From the NCBI RefSeq assembly GCF_029227915.1, contig NC_079889.1, forward strand, positions 1,304,001-1,368,000: 64,000 nucleotides of DNA. Direction: 5' to 3'. The notes beneath the pieces are model-generated. The model saw nothing but the letters and a program-made list of their open reading frames with translations, ran no database searches and had not been told where the DNA came from. Of the stretch, positions 1-13,700 are shown one piece after another. Origin of the DNA: Hydractinia symbiolongicarpus (taxonomy: Eukaryota > Cnidaria > Hydrozoa > Anthoathecata > Hydractiniidae). The number at the start of each line of letters is the position of its first letter. Position 1 is the first letter of the stretch. The translations under genes and the position numbers were made by a program.

Positions 1-141
1 TTCAACTGTTATCACATTAGACTGTGGTGAAGTAATTACGTTTTCAGTTTTCCAAGTACCTGCTTCCTGTATTGCAGAGAGCTGGGTCCTCAAAATATCA
101 CGCATATTTGCAAGACCAGACATGCATCTTTTACGAATCAT
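1..141 (-). CDS. GCAT: GCAT (2-amino-3-ketobutyrate CoA ligase), first coding exon, partial
   Basis: Reading down from the ATG at 141-139 there are 47 open codons running off the window edge. The peptide contains LANMRDILRTQLSAIQEAGT followed by WKTENVITS, which lines up with the start of mature animal GCAT (family pattern LAQLRGIL...IRGAGTWKSERVITS). GCAT is a mitochondrial, PLP-dependent enzyme that takes 2-amino-3-oxobutyrate plus CoA to glycine plus acetyl-CoA in threonine breakdown. The basic, Arg/Lys-containing N-terminus (MIRKRCMSG) fits a short mitochondrial presequence. The PLP lysine and the rest of the fold lie outside the window. It is on the same strand as, and downstream of, the DNMT3 gene. 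Confidence 0.75.
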   Translation of the reverse strand, partial: MIRKRCMSGLANMRDILRTQLSAIQEAGTWKTENVITSPQSNVITVE

Positions 142-2334
142 GGTTAGTTTTAAGATCTATGTTTTGAAATCACATATATTTTAATTAAAGTAGTTTATTG
201 TCAAAAAGTACACTAAAAAAAACATGCGACATCCTTAAACTCATCAAGAGTCATTTTTATCATGTGGTTAGGGCTACCTTTTTCTTTTTTTGTATGCATT
301 AAATTAAATACTTATTTTGAAATTTATGCTTGAATAATTCAAACTTAAAAAGAGACTTACTGATGGCACTCAAACAAAAACAGTGTTTAAAATTTTTGTA
401 ACAGAGTTATGCTTTAATGAATCATCTTTTTTGTGCACCATGGGACAAACATAGGGGGTGTTATGTGTTAAACGTTTGCTTTTATTTTTTTTTACCATTA
501 AAACATCATCGTACAAAAAGCTAATTTTTAATCAAGCGTTTCTTATACCCAATCAAAAAACTAAAAAACTCAATTGGGGTGAGTAGTTTGCAAATGCCGA
601 GATTGAAAAAATTAATTTTCACGGATCGCAAGATTTTTTTCCACTGTCGAGATTCGAAAATTTTGCATGGATTAATTGTCACGAAAAGTCTAAAAATTCG
701 TGAAATTGTGAAAATTAATCAACGTAAGGTATGTTGAAATATTTTTTCTTTAAAATGTGGCATATCATATAAAAGCTTTTGTTTTAGTTTTTCTAATTTG
801 ATGTAAAAATTTATGTATAGCGGCATAAAGACAGCCAGGAAAACATTTTATTAGAAGTTAAAAACATATCATTTGCTGAAACAGCATCTATAAATTTCTA
901 AAACTGCACAATCAACCAAGTGACTAAATAAAAATATTCGTTTTGTATAACTATTATAATTATCAACATTGCTCTACATTCCAAAATAAGTAAATTTTTG
1001 TTTTAGAATTTTATTTGAACACAAAAACATCAATTTAAAGTTTTAGAATCTAATTTTTAACACAAAACCTTGTTCGTCATAATTAGAAGAATATTTTCGT
1101 TCTACTGATAAACTATTAAACCCAAATCTGTCCTGCAGGCTTAGAAAATAAAGACACAAAATATCATTGTCCTTTTTACAGTGATGTAACTAGTACTTAT
1201 GTTAAACCTCAAGAACTTCAAATCAAAACCATAAATCATCAGTCGGAAAAGAAAAAAAATTTTAAAACGAGGGTTGTTGTGATGGGTGTGGTGATGAAAA
1301 CAAGTTGTATATGGGGAGGGTCCACAATAGCTAAAACACTCAGCTCTGCCAATAATAGCATGAAACGCTAACATTATTTTCAAATTAAAAGAAAGTTACT
1401 GTCTGGCAACGAGTGGGATTCGATTCGTGGCCCCAAAACTGGAAGCCACAGACCACTACTCTATTTTCAGCAACTTGTTAGTGACACTCTTAGTAGTAGG
1501 TTATGTAAATGACGTATGTGTGTAGACAACACTTTATCAACATATAATAGTTAAAACAAATCACATTAAGATTTGAGAAGCCATATATATAGTTTATATC
1601 CAAGTGTGTTACATACAAAATAATTTACATTCAGTTGTCTAAAGGTGGTAAAGAGAAAACACAACAAATTGAAATATCTTTTCCAGAGGGAAATAACATT
1701 ACATCTGAACTAACTTTCGTTAAAATAAAATTTTCATTTTTGCTTTTAAAATCCTCATCTTAGTAATATTTAAAACTACCTAAAAATCAAAAACAAATTA
1801 TGGTGATAATTCGATCTACCAATATTATTGATAAAATAAACATGAACTTTCAATATACTGATAATTTTACTGGTAAAAAGTTTACCAATAACTTTTACGA
1901 ACTAGTACTATGGTTTGGTATAGTTCTCCTTAAATTGTAACAAATGATCTGGATCAAAGAACAAACTCAATGTACAACAAAACTCACTTTTCTGTTTTTT
2001 TTCTCTATTCCCATTGCACACAGATGCCAACAAAATAACAATCAACAAAAACTGGGACTTACTCTTCAAGAATGATAGAAAAATCTATGACACTGCAAAA
2101 ATAATTTTAAAACTAGTAAAATAAAAATAAAAATCTTAGAAGTGCTATGAAAAACAACCATAAAAATGATAGAAATAAAGCAATATAACCATAAAAACTT
2201 GACACATCAATTCCCATATTAGGAAACAAAAATTAAAACATAAATATCACATCTCTTTTTTTTAAAAAAAAATAAACATCAAAATTTCTGAAGTACATAC
2301 CAACGAAAGTAAATAATAGACATTGGATGTTTAA
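142..2334. other. Intergenic stretch between DNMT3 3' end and GCAT start
   Basis: About 2.2 kb, very AT-rich. It should hold the GCAT promoter/5' UTR (near 142-600) and the DNMT3 3' UTR (just below 2,335). I see no convincing conserved ORF, tRNA or named repeat. A short ORF at 1,141-1,383 on the minus strand has no recognisable motif. Confidence 0.5.
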
Positions 2335-4756
2335 TCACACGTCAGCTGTCTTTTCCGGAGAGCTGTTTGTTCTAAAATAATCTTTTAAGGGCGTAAAAAG
2401 ATGTCGTATGACAGGAACACTCCACGCCTTTCCAAGAAGTTTTTGTCGCTGTCGTTGTCCCATATTACATACATCTGTGTAATGGTCCGGGAACCCAAAA
2501 ATTCTATAAAATTAGGTTCAAAACGTATATCAAAACCTTTCACGATTATATAAATTATATGCAAAATATAATCGAAATTTTTGATAAAAGGAAACCTCTC
2601 GATTTCTGTGAGCCACAAACCATCTTCTATTTCATCATTAACAGATCTTGTCAGTTTAACTGGTAAAATTGATTTTTTAGTTTGTCGCAGGCTATGTCTC
2701 ATAGTAGTTATACATCGCACTTTATCAACCTATAAAGTAACAGCGTCTTAACCTATTCCCGTTTATACAGGATTACATCTACGTACAAAACTAAAGAAAA
2801 AAATCAAGCCAATTTTAAATTACCTAGCAGAAACTTAAAATAAAATTAAAAAAAATATCCTTTGAACCTTACAAATCATAATTTTAGTAAATAAAGGTAT
2901 TTTTATAATTTTTTAATAGCTTATGATGATACATTGCAAAAATACTGATACTGATATAATCAATTATGCATTGCAATAAAAGCCATGTAATTTTACAATT
3001 CAAAACAAACTGCACAGCGTACCTTTGCAACTCTACCACAACCAGGCTCCAAGCAATCTTGTAACAACACCTTATCGGTGGGTATTGGCCGTAAGGAACG
3101 GTTCATCCCAGGGAGATTTCCCCAGAAAAATCGTGTTCTGTGTTGAGCGGAAACATCCTTAGCACTCACGACGACTGGATGACATTTTAAAAATCGATTG
3201 ATTACTTCTCTGTCTACGTGTTGCATTCCAACAACGTTCTCAAACAACCAAAAAAACGGCCGGGATTCTATTGGATGTGGTTTGGCATATTGCAGAATGC
3301 GATAAAATTCAAAAAATAAACGTCCAGTACCATCTGAAAATACAAGAGATTCCTTTGCATAAATAATATAGTTCAGTTGCTAAAGTGTTTTTTAATTTTT
3401 GCACAAACCTTTAAAAAGCAAAAACGAAATTATCAATCTTAGCACAAGACTTTATCTGCCATTCTAAGATTGCTTTTGCACAAAGCTACGTGTAATAAGA
3501 GCCTTAACTGCCAACACAAAAGGAGATACAATATGTATTTCAAAATTTCTTTAGTATAATCAGAGAGGTCAGTGGACGTTCATTACTGTGACTTAAGAAG
3601 TTAACATTTTCAACCTAATGTTTATATACAAGAAAATTCTCTGACTCTTTAAATTTACTAAATCCCTGACATTTCGATGCAATTTTAAAATTCACTGGCT
3701 CTTCTGGGATTTTCAGATTGCAGATCACCCTGATAACATTTTAAGCATGAACAACTAAACCTTCTTTACATCAGTATCAAAATTTTTATCTTTTTGACAA
3801 ATAAATTTTAATGGTAAAGTGGATGCAAAACCGTTGAAGTCACAAAAACATCACAATCTTACCATATATGCCTTTCCTCAAAGGATTAGCAATAGATAAG
3901 TCATTGCAAGGACTTCCTCCAATCACTAAATCAAACGGTCCCCACTCTTTGATGTCTTCCTCTCTTATTTTGCAGACATCTCCAACGTGGCGTATTTTGT
4001 CACCATAATGAACCAGGGTAACCTAACAGATCAATAGTAATGTTTCAAATGGTTGATACAAAAGAAAAGAGTAAAAAAAGATAATACTGGGCAAACTGAC
4101 CTTGATTATATTTGTGCAAGTCTATGAAAAGCAATGGATGGTGGAATCAGCCATCATCCCCTTTCCTTCACCAATCCACCCGTCTCCCTGTCATAACGTG
4201 TTTTAAAAACCCTTGACCAAAAGGGTTAAAGTTCAATTTTTTCAAAGCATGATAGCCATTTGCAATCTTTTACTTTGCCCTTTATTGTATTTTCAGCACA
4301 ATTTTAGCATAAAATTCAGTTTCGGTTATTAATCCACATTTTTTAATTTATACACAAACTTTATTTCCACAATCTTTTCCTTTGCAAAAATTAACTCTTT
4401 AAAGTTGTAATTCCAATAAAAGCAAACTCAAATATTTCAATGCATAAGGTTTATTTTGAGATCTTAATTTAAAACACACTAGTTATAGAAGCTCAAAAAA
4501 AGAAGTGTCCCCATCATTATTATTCCTTTATGACATCAATCAAGGTAAAGTGCAAATCACAATTTCTATCTTCAAAGTCAAACCTACAACTTACAGTTTT
4601 GGCATTTTCATCAATCTCAGATGCTATATAAAGTTCCACATCAAAATCTAGTTCTTTCAGTACATGAAAGCCTGTTCCAATACCATCAAACAATGCCAAC
4701 ACACGAATGGCTTTCCTTTCTTCAATTGGTATAGGATCATAAAATGTCATTGTGCC
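2335..4756 (-). other. DNMT3 catalytic methyltransferase exons
   Basis: Exons 4595-4756 (motif [16 protein letters not shown]), 3863-4022 (motif [13 protein letters not shown]), 3023-3333 ([22 protein letters not shown], motif [15 protein letters not shown]), 2596-2729 and 2335-2503 (motifs [27 protein letters not shown]). The 92-nt intron 2504-2595 can be missed because the reading frame runs through it without a stop; splicing it restores [16 protein letters not shown]. All catalytic landmarks are present, so the enzyme should be active. Confidence 0.92.
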
Positions 4757-7700
4757 CTAAAAGAATATCATTTCTCAGCACAATATATATTCTCAATGTT
4801 CTATTTTCTCAGCATAAACCAAACACACTTACATAATCTTCACTGCCCATCTCATCCTGAAACAGATCCTTAAGTTTCTTTTGCCAATCGTCTCTTCGTC
4901 TTAAGATGCGCATAGGCTTTCCAGAGCACATAAAACATTCCCACGAATCTTCTTTAGATAACTTTTCAGCGTATCCAGCACCACAAAGCATATCAATACA
5001 AACTGGGCAGTACGAACTAAAAGATGGTTATGCATGTTTTACGTCTCTATCCTGAATAATTCGAGTTAAAGAACTTTAAAAAATTAAATACGCATATTTC
5101 TGGCACAAGTATTATTACAAAGCCATGAATAATCTGTTTAAACTCAGCATGCAGCGTAGGATCCTAATTTTTTTAATCAACAAAGTAAGAAATCTCTTAA
5201 TGAGTAGAAAGACTTTCAAATTGGTTCTTAAATCGGTCTGGCATATGGTGAAATTGGGACCTGCTGATCAGCTAAAATTAGCACCCTTTAAAATTTAGGA
5301 CTAAACCTTATAACTTGAGATCATAAGGTTCAAGTCTGCTGTGAATGCTGACAAGAACATTGACAAGTGCAAAATTGCTTTTGGTTTCGATTTTTGATAT
5401 TCCAGCCTTATTTCCAATATAATATATTGGAAATAAGGCTGGAATATCATATATTTTGTCCAGCATAAGCAAATGCGTTTGCTCGACAAGAGTAAAAAAA
5501 AGTGATCATTACCGACAGCAACCAACTTTATCACACAATATCACTTGCTCGCCATCACTACAAATTGTACAATACATTTGTGATCCATCATCATCATACA
5601 AGTAAGCATGCTCAATAAAACTGTCCTAAAATAAATTATAAGGATTGCTATGCTTTTTGAGTGAAATATAGTTATTTCATGCTGACTGGGAGGGAATTGT
5701 GCTGGAGGGTGGGGTGGGGTGGAGAGCATGTTATGGGGATGGAACCAAAGTTATAAGCGTTAGTTACTTTGCATTCTTTGCATAATCCACCTTCAAACAA
5801 TGGATGTTGTGTTATGACTTTTGTATCCCCACAGCCAAGACAGAGATCTAAAACACAGAATTTTTCAGTCATTTGAATCTTTTAAAACTTTTAAAACAAA
5901 AAACGTTTAAAACATACTCTCAATGTCATAGTTTCCCTTGTGAACTCGATCGAATAATGCTTTGATCCCATCAGAAAGAATTGGTGATTGAAGAATTTGG
6001 CCCACACGATCCTTTAATAGCGCACCTTCACCGCTTTCCAACTCTCTACTTGATTCTATGTTGCTTTTTTGTTCCAATGAGTGGCTGCCCTCTTGAGTAA
6101 AATTAATAATAATATCATAACAAAATATGTTAAACTATGTAAGGAAGCTTTTTAATATTCTTTAAAAATATGTCAATGTTTTATATCAAATTAACTAAAA
6201 TAGTTTATTTTATTTTATTTTAATTAATTGTTGCTCAAATTATCTGAAGATCCAGTTAGCAAGATCTGGTATTTTAAAATTCACTAAAGTCATGGTAATA
6301 GAAAACTTGATGTGACGTAACTGGTAAAATTTCTCCGCACATGCGAGTGTGAAATGTGTAAAAGTTAGTTGTTGAAATGTGTAAAAGTTAGTTGTTGATA
6401 TGTGCTATTGCTTTAAAATAAAAGTTTACAGTTTACAGCAGATTAAACCACAACAAACGAACAGACCCTTTTGACCATTAGGTTTTTTTAGAATTTCAAT
6501 AGTGATTTCAATTATTATTTGTTTAAAGAATTTACCTTATTTGCTTAGTTTTGTTGATATATTCGTAAAATTTTCAGTAGCAAGCCAACTTATAAACTTT
6601 GTTGTATTTTTAGCAAAAAAAACGAAAGCTTAAATATTTTAGTTGTAATTCATTAGCAGCCCTTGTATATGTTTTGCTAAAAGTGCTATTTTTTCGTACA
6701 AGGACATTTTTATGTAAAATATTATTTTGCACAGTAAATTTCGCAATGTAAATTTCACATTTTTTCTTTTTTTATATCGTTGACTGTTAACTTTTGCAAA
6801 AAACATGTATTTTATCATATTTTTCGTGTTGTTTGTACACCACCAAATACCTATTGAATGTGCTCTTTATCATAGATTATTTAACAAGACATGTGATTTT
6901 TTCTACAAAAGGAAAGTTCTGGAGAACGAGACATGCTTGAATAATTTTTATCTTCAAAAAAAATTCTTTTTTTTGCTACTGCTGATTAAATGAATCTTTA
7001 TTCATCTGGAAGTTTGTGGGTTTCTTGTGGAACAAATGAACAATATAAACATTTACAATGTTTTATCACTCTTAAAAAACTTGTAACTTGTTTATGTACA
7101 CAATGATTGCTAAAGAATGGTAACACTATAAACACACAAAACAAAGGTCTTGTAGCATTGTACATCTGTACCACTTGCTTCTTTACCTTTTGACTTCTTC
7201 CACCCCAAGTTTAAAAATAGTTAAGTTCATGTAAGTGTCAGGAATATTGAAGTCTAAAATACACTACACAGTGTAATATAAAAAATTATATAATTTTTAG
7301 CTGCTGTGATTAATCTATGACTTTTAAAGCATTGCACATGTTTAAAGTTCTATGAATAATCATAAGGAGTTTTACCCAATCACAAAACTAAACTTGGAGA
7401 TGCACAAAATGAAAATTTCAGCATATTTTTATATTCTTTGCTATATGATCTGTGTACTGGGCAAGAAAAAATATAGCAAAACTAAATAGGAATAGCATAT
7501 TTTATTTTGGAAATTATTGTTTTTTTTTCTTTAAACGCACTACACTCACAAAAATTCTAAGCCTCCTCCCCTTTCTAGCCAGGGCTCAACCTCTTTTTCG
7601 TTGTTTTTTTTTCACCATAAACTACAATAACTATCACTCTTATTCCACCAAGCTTGTTTATTTTTAGCTTTACTCACAAAATGTCTTTTTATTACATCAT

Positions 7701-10700
7701 TGTGAGAAATCCTATATGATTAATGATGTAGTGTATTATAGGCTTTACGCATGGTTTCTTAAAAAACAAATTTTAAGCGAAAAAATAAATTATTTTAAAA
7801 TTTTTAATGCTGCATCCCATCAGCAGTATAAAAAAAGAATTTTTTCACTGGACCACTCCGTAACAATTTTATAACGGAATTTTTGGGCTTATGTAAGAAA
7901 GCTTTTTTTCAATTATGCTTAGAATTCGTTAGAAATGAAAGCCCTGAATTTTTTCTTGAGCTCACTTTTAAAATCTAATGACAACTCTTACCTGTGTCTT
8001 CTACAACAGAGTATAGCGCATTTACACCCATTGGTTTAAAACCAGTCAATGCCCAGTCCACTAAGCATTGTAGTCGTTTGTCATCATCAAGAGGTAAATC
8101 GTCTTTTGAACAACGAAATGCAGCTTCAGTTAGCATTTCTTCCACAGCTTTTCTATATAAACCCTTCATCTTTTTTGGTGCAAAACGAAGTGGAAATAAA
8201 GACAGTGATTCTAATCTATCTGTTAACATCTAAATAATAATTATTAACATGATGATAACAATATTAGCTCTATTACTTTGATGACGTCAGCAACTCATCC
8301 ACAAAAAAAAAATCAGAACCTTGTTTTCACGTTGCCTCTATTGAGTAGAACTTAAACTGCTGATCAAGAATATCATGTACTTTTGATGAGCAGTTAATGA
8401 GTTATAGGGGTTCAAAAATTTTGCTGACATCAGGAATGCCCCGTCAAAACTTAAAAAACTTTTTGTTAGAAATTTTTATACCTTATGCCTTCATTGTATA
8501 GATTATGAAACGCTGATCAAAAAAAGGTATAAGATAATGTATCTTTGACAAACGGTTGCAGAGATATTAAGGTTTAAAGGTTTTTTGATAACGTCATCGA
8601 CCCGTCCATTCTAAAACGGATTTGGGGACATAGGTTTGGGAAAATTACCAAATTGGTCCTAGGTGGTCCCTAGTTACCCACACAATAAAAAATCATTGAC
8701 GTCACCACCTGGTTTCCAAGTTATTTGCCCTCAAAGTTTTAGGTGCACTATAATGGCTTCATTAATTTAATATCAGATATTGATGTTAAAATAGTGTGAT
8801 TGACGTTGCGTCGTAACGTCACAAAATTTAACATATTAGACATGCATTTTTCGGTGACATCAAAGCAAAATGAACACATCCACTTTGCCTGTTACAGACA
8901 CACAGACACACTCTCTGTATTATTAAAAGATATGATGTGCAAAGGCTCCAGTGATATCGTATAACAATGCTTCACCTCTGACTTTTTGTGATCACCATAC
9001 CAATATACCCACGAACATCCTTCTGATGGTGGCGATTCTTTTGCTTTTCTAAAAGTGATAACTTTTCCGAACCACCAATCAAAACCTTTCAATTTCCCAA
9101 GAACAAGATCTCCAACTCTAATTTTTCTCTAGAACAAGAATTCCATAAATAATTTTTAATATAAATTTCCCTATAAATTTCCTAATTCCAGTAAGACCTT
9201 ATGTTGCAAACTGGATGTATTTCTGTGACATTTGAGGAAAACACGCTGAGCATTTCTATTAAATTTTTAACTTTCCATTTTACTTAAATGGTTTGACAGG
9301 GATAAGTATTACAAATAAAAAATACCAGCTGTATTTTAAGTTAAAACAGCAAACAATATAAAATTGTTGCTTGTATTGCGACAAGTTTGAAATGCAGATG
9401 AAAACCATTAAGCAAATCGTGTAACATAAAAGACTGAACAAAATTAACCCTATTCGGTCCGGGGGGGGGGGGGGGGGGGGGGGATTCCGAACTCCTGATT
9501 GCTTTCTTATATGGCTATATGATACTTACTGAGTTTCAACATTTATCTATTAGACACCTGCACGCTAAATTTGTAGGTCCTATTCCTTTTAGAAGCTTTG
9601 ATATTGGCCATTACTCGAAACTACCCCTAAAATCTCTATGAAATCCTTATAATGGGGAAAATATAATAACTCCTGTTAGGATTATCCTTAGAACTTAAAA
9701 CTTGCAACACAACTTTATTTCATCAAGAAGAACCATTTTGAATAATTTTGACACGTGACTAATCCGATTTCCCGTTTTTGTCGGATTTTACCCGAAAATC
9801 GAAAAAAAACGGATTTTCGGACAATTTTTGGAAATTTTTTATGTTAAACAAAATTTTTTTAGCTTTCAGAAACTTCAAACAGAATGTAAAAATTCGCTCT
9901 AGAACAAAAGTAATTATATTTTAAGCAGATAGTGGCATTTTTAACAATGTTCAAGCTTCTGATGACGTCATAGAAAATGTGCTGACGCAAGCAAAAATTT
10001 ATTGCCGCCATTTTGTTCCTTTTATGACGTACTATAAGTGTGCTAAGTTTGATTCAATTTGAGCAATCCTATGAAAAGTTATTAAGGGGGGGCGGAATCC
10101 GCCACCCCCCCCCCCAGGTCATAGTATGTTCGAAAAACCCCGGACCGAATAGGGTTAAAGCCATTTCAGGTTCCCAGAAAATAAATATACTATGTTGCCT
10201 TGCACAGAAACACACAATTATAGCATAATATTTTAAAGGTGATGAAACTTATTTTTAATTTAATTATTGTTAACATGTCATTGAGGCTTACAGACAACAC
10301 TTATGGCATTGCCTACTAAATTTTCTTTGCTCAGCATGAGCTTGTCCGTAGGTGGGGTCCAAATCACCGTATGACTAGGAATCAAACTTTATTAACTTAT
10401 TTCCTATACAACTTGTTTAGAATTTTAGATTAACTTTTCATTAACAAATACTTTTTCTCTTTTTAGATCTTTGGGAACAAATAATGATCACTTACTTTGC
10501 TACTGTCATCAGAAGAATGTTCCAACACTTTCGATGTGACAATACTTTTTGTCCAACTTCCAAATGCTTTCATACGTTCCTTAATTTCCACATCTAATGA
10601 TGGTGATGAGTGTGCACTCACTTTGACCCTCTGTTTTCTTTTTAATTTTCCATCGCTTTCACTCTGTTTTCGTTTTGGTGAAGTAAACTTTTTCTCTGCA

Positions 10701-13700
10701 CTAATAAAGCATTGACGTTTAGAAGCATGTGTAAACAACAAATCAAAATCCAACGTTATTCCATCTTTTGTTTTTCTCTTTGGAGAGGAAATGCTTTCAT
10801 CAACAGATGAATACAATTCAGAGACATCCGCATTTGATCCAGAATGTGACAAGCTAGATGACTCATATGATAAATCACTTTTACTCAAAGAGATATCAAT
10901 AATGCCTGAATCATCAGAACAAGAATCTTCATGTTCTATACTTTTATCACTCATACTTGCTCTATCAACACTTGCATTAGTGATTATGCGGGGTGTAACA
11001 ACATCTGCATAAGAGGTAACTGTAATTTCTTTGGGATCCTTGGGGTTGTTGACACTGTTGTCACTGCTCAGATTTTTTTCATTAGAATTTAGATTACTAA
11101 GAATGTTTTCTTTACATTCTACCACATTTGTGCCATCTGTTCTGTTTAATATTGTATATTCCAGCACTGGCTTTTTTCTGTTTGCAAAATGATCTATGGC
11201 TTTTGCAAAGCTTCTTCTTGTTGGAGGATCCGAAAAAAAGTTCTGTTTTAAGGTTAGATTTTGATTGATTTCACTTGAATGACCAAAATCAGCTTTCCCA
11301 CTTATGTTTTCTTTTTCCTCTCTCGTAACTTTGAAAGTGGTTTGAACAATTGTTTTCTCTTGGGTAGAACCTATCAAAGATGAAGTTTTTATGAGGGTGT
11401 CTTGCTTAATTTCTGGTGTCCCCTTTTCCTGTTTTTTCTTACTCAGCTCTTTATCATGCACATTCCGAGTGGGATGAACCGAGTTAGATGGAACACCAAG
11501 TACCTTCATATTGCTTATTTCGTTTGTATCTACTCTTTCTTTCTCAGGATTGTCTGTCTCTGTTTTTTTTCTCTCTTCAATTTTATCATTACTTTCCATA
11601 TGGGTGTAATTTCCCTTTTTCTCAGTTGGATTATTCTGAAACATTACACATAGGTCTAAATGAAAACAAAGATGATGTAACAATTAAAAAATATTACATT
11701 ATTTACCATAATAAAAATATTATAGTATAAATTTTATGTTTTTAAATTACTAAAGTTTACTAAAGATTATTATGTAATAATTACGATATTATTATATAAT
11801 ATTATCTATATTATAATATCGTATACGTCTGTCTGTCACGCAAAATGGTACCGCAAGTAGCAAGATGTGCGTAATGCGATATGAAAAAGACAGAGGATCC
11901 TGTGGATATTTCCACGGGTTAACGGCTAGCACTAAATATTATACTTCAGATCATTTAGAAAATATACTATCAATAAATAGGTGCAAATAAAATGAAATAT
12001 ACAAATGCATTTCTACATCACTTAATTTTCTCTAAACAGCTAACATAGACAATGGTCCTTTTCTACAGTGAGAATAATTTAGCTTGGTTGGGGTGTAAAT
12101 TTCTGAACTTCCAAACAACTGTCTTATTCTAAAGGTACTTGACAAATAAAACACTCATGAAGAAATAAATGAGATGGCAGCTAATTTACATGTTTGGTCA
12201 CATGGTTAATTGCTGATTTTAGATATTTTCTGAAAGATTGATCAGAAATTGAACGATTAATCAGATATTTGGGCTTAAATTTCTACAACCATATTTATAA
12301 TTTTTTGGAAAATGGCAGTGTTTAAGCTATTTTTCAAGATGACAAAACAGCATTTCCTGTCATATGCTGCCTTCAGGCTGCAGGCGTTCTGCTTTGGCAG
12401 GTGTGTTAGGCTGCTTAGGAGCATCAAAAATCCACTAGCCACTTACTGGTGATAGTGCAATTTTGTCTGGGAGTAGTTTCAGTTTGTCGTTGGGACTTAA
12501 CACACATGTATTGGCTAGTGAGTGAGTGAGTGAAGTTAAATTTTTTTAAAAAATCTAATGCAAAACGTGAACCTGAAAAGTTAATAAAATACACAAGATT
12601 TAATGCAAAGACTTTTTAATTGTCTTTTTAAAGGTGTTTAGAAGTTAGCTTGATACAAAGATATATAAAAATAAATTTAGTGGACAAATTGGCATAATAA
12701 CTTAACTAATGCCATATATAGAAAGTTTTATAGGGAAAATATAATACACACAAAACATTTAACAGACACTTCACAGTATCATTCAAAATATAAATTTATT
12801 GGTAACTTACTGTTTTTCAATGAACTCTTTTCCACAACAGGAAATGATGCCAAACCCCAAGCTAGAAGGATGTGAAATCTACTATGATTAATTTCATCCT
12901 CAATAACCTTGTGTATGTCGATTATATTAAGCTTTTTGTATATCTCTTCCAAAAATTCCATGGTGGCAACTTCGTATTTACGTTTCGCCAGTTTAGGTTT
13001 CGAAAAGACTTTTGAAAAGTTTGTATACACATCTAGGTATTTTGTTGGTATCTATAAAGACATATACATCATATTAATATATTGTTTAAAATGTATTTTA
13101 TTTTTAATCAGAAAGAACATTTTAACTGTCAGTGTCCAGAGTCAGCTGTACACTTTGTCTCAAATCCTAAGGCAGATTGGTAAGCATTATTGGGTTGTTC
13201 CATGTCAAGTCATCAGCTCCATTTAACTTTACAAAACTTGGGATGTTGGTTTCCTTTATGAACATGAACATCTCTGCCAAATTTTATTTCCTCCAACTAA
13301 GTATTTCCAGGAATTGAACTTTTGCTGATTTTAGCTATTTTTCTCTAAATGTTTTTTCTAGTAACAGCTTTTAGCGATACTTAAATTTGAATAACTTTTC
13401 TCCTAAAAGAGATATTAGGCTGAAATTTGTAGATTTTAGGGTGGGGAATCCAAATAACACACATAAAACACAATAAAAAATGTAGGAATAATCATTTTGT
13501 TGATGTCATCAGGCTCTATCTTTGGAATTCTTAAAAACACCTTACCGATTGCTATTGGCACTAAGTAGAAAGATCAATTTCTCTTGTGGATTGAACTCCT
13601 TAAAATTTGCAGACCCTACAGGATTGTTTTTGGTATCAATTAGAATAATTTTCACTAGAAAATACTATGTATCTGCATGTGATCTCTCATTGGAATTAAA

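Noticed and set aside
1141-1383. 80-residue minus-strand ORF
   Set aside because: Low-complexity, aromatic-rich translation of AT-rich DNA; no motif, no splice context.
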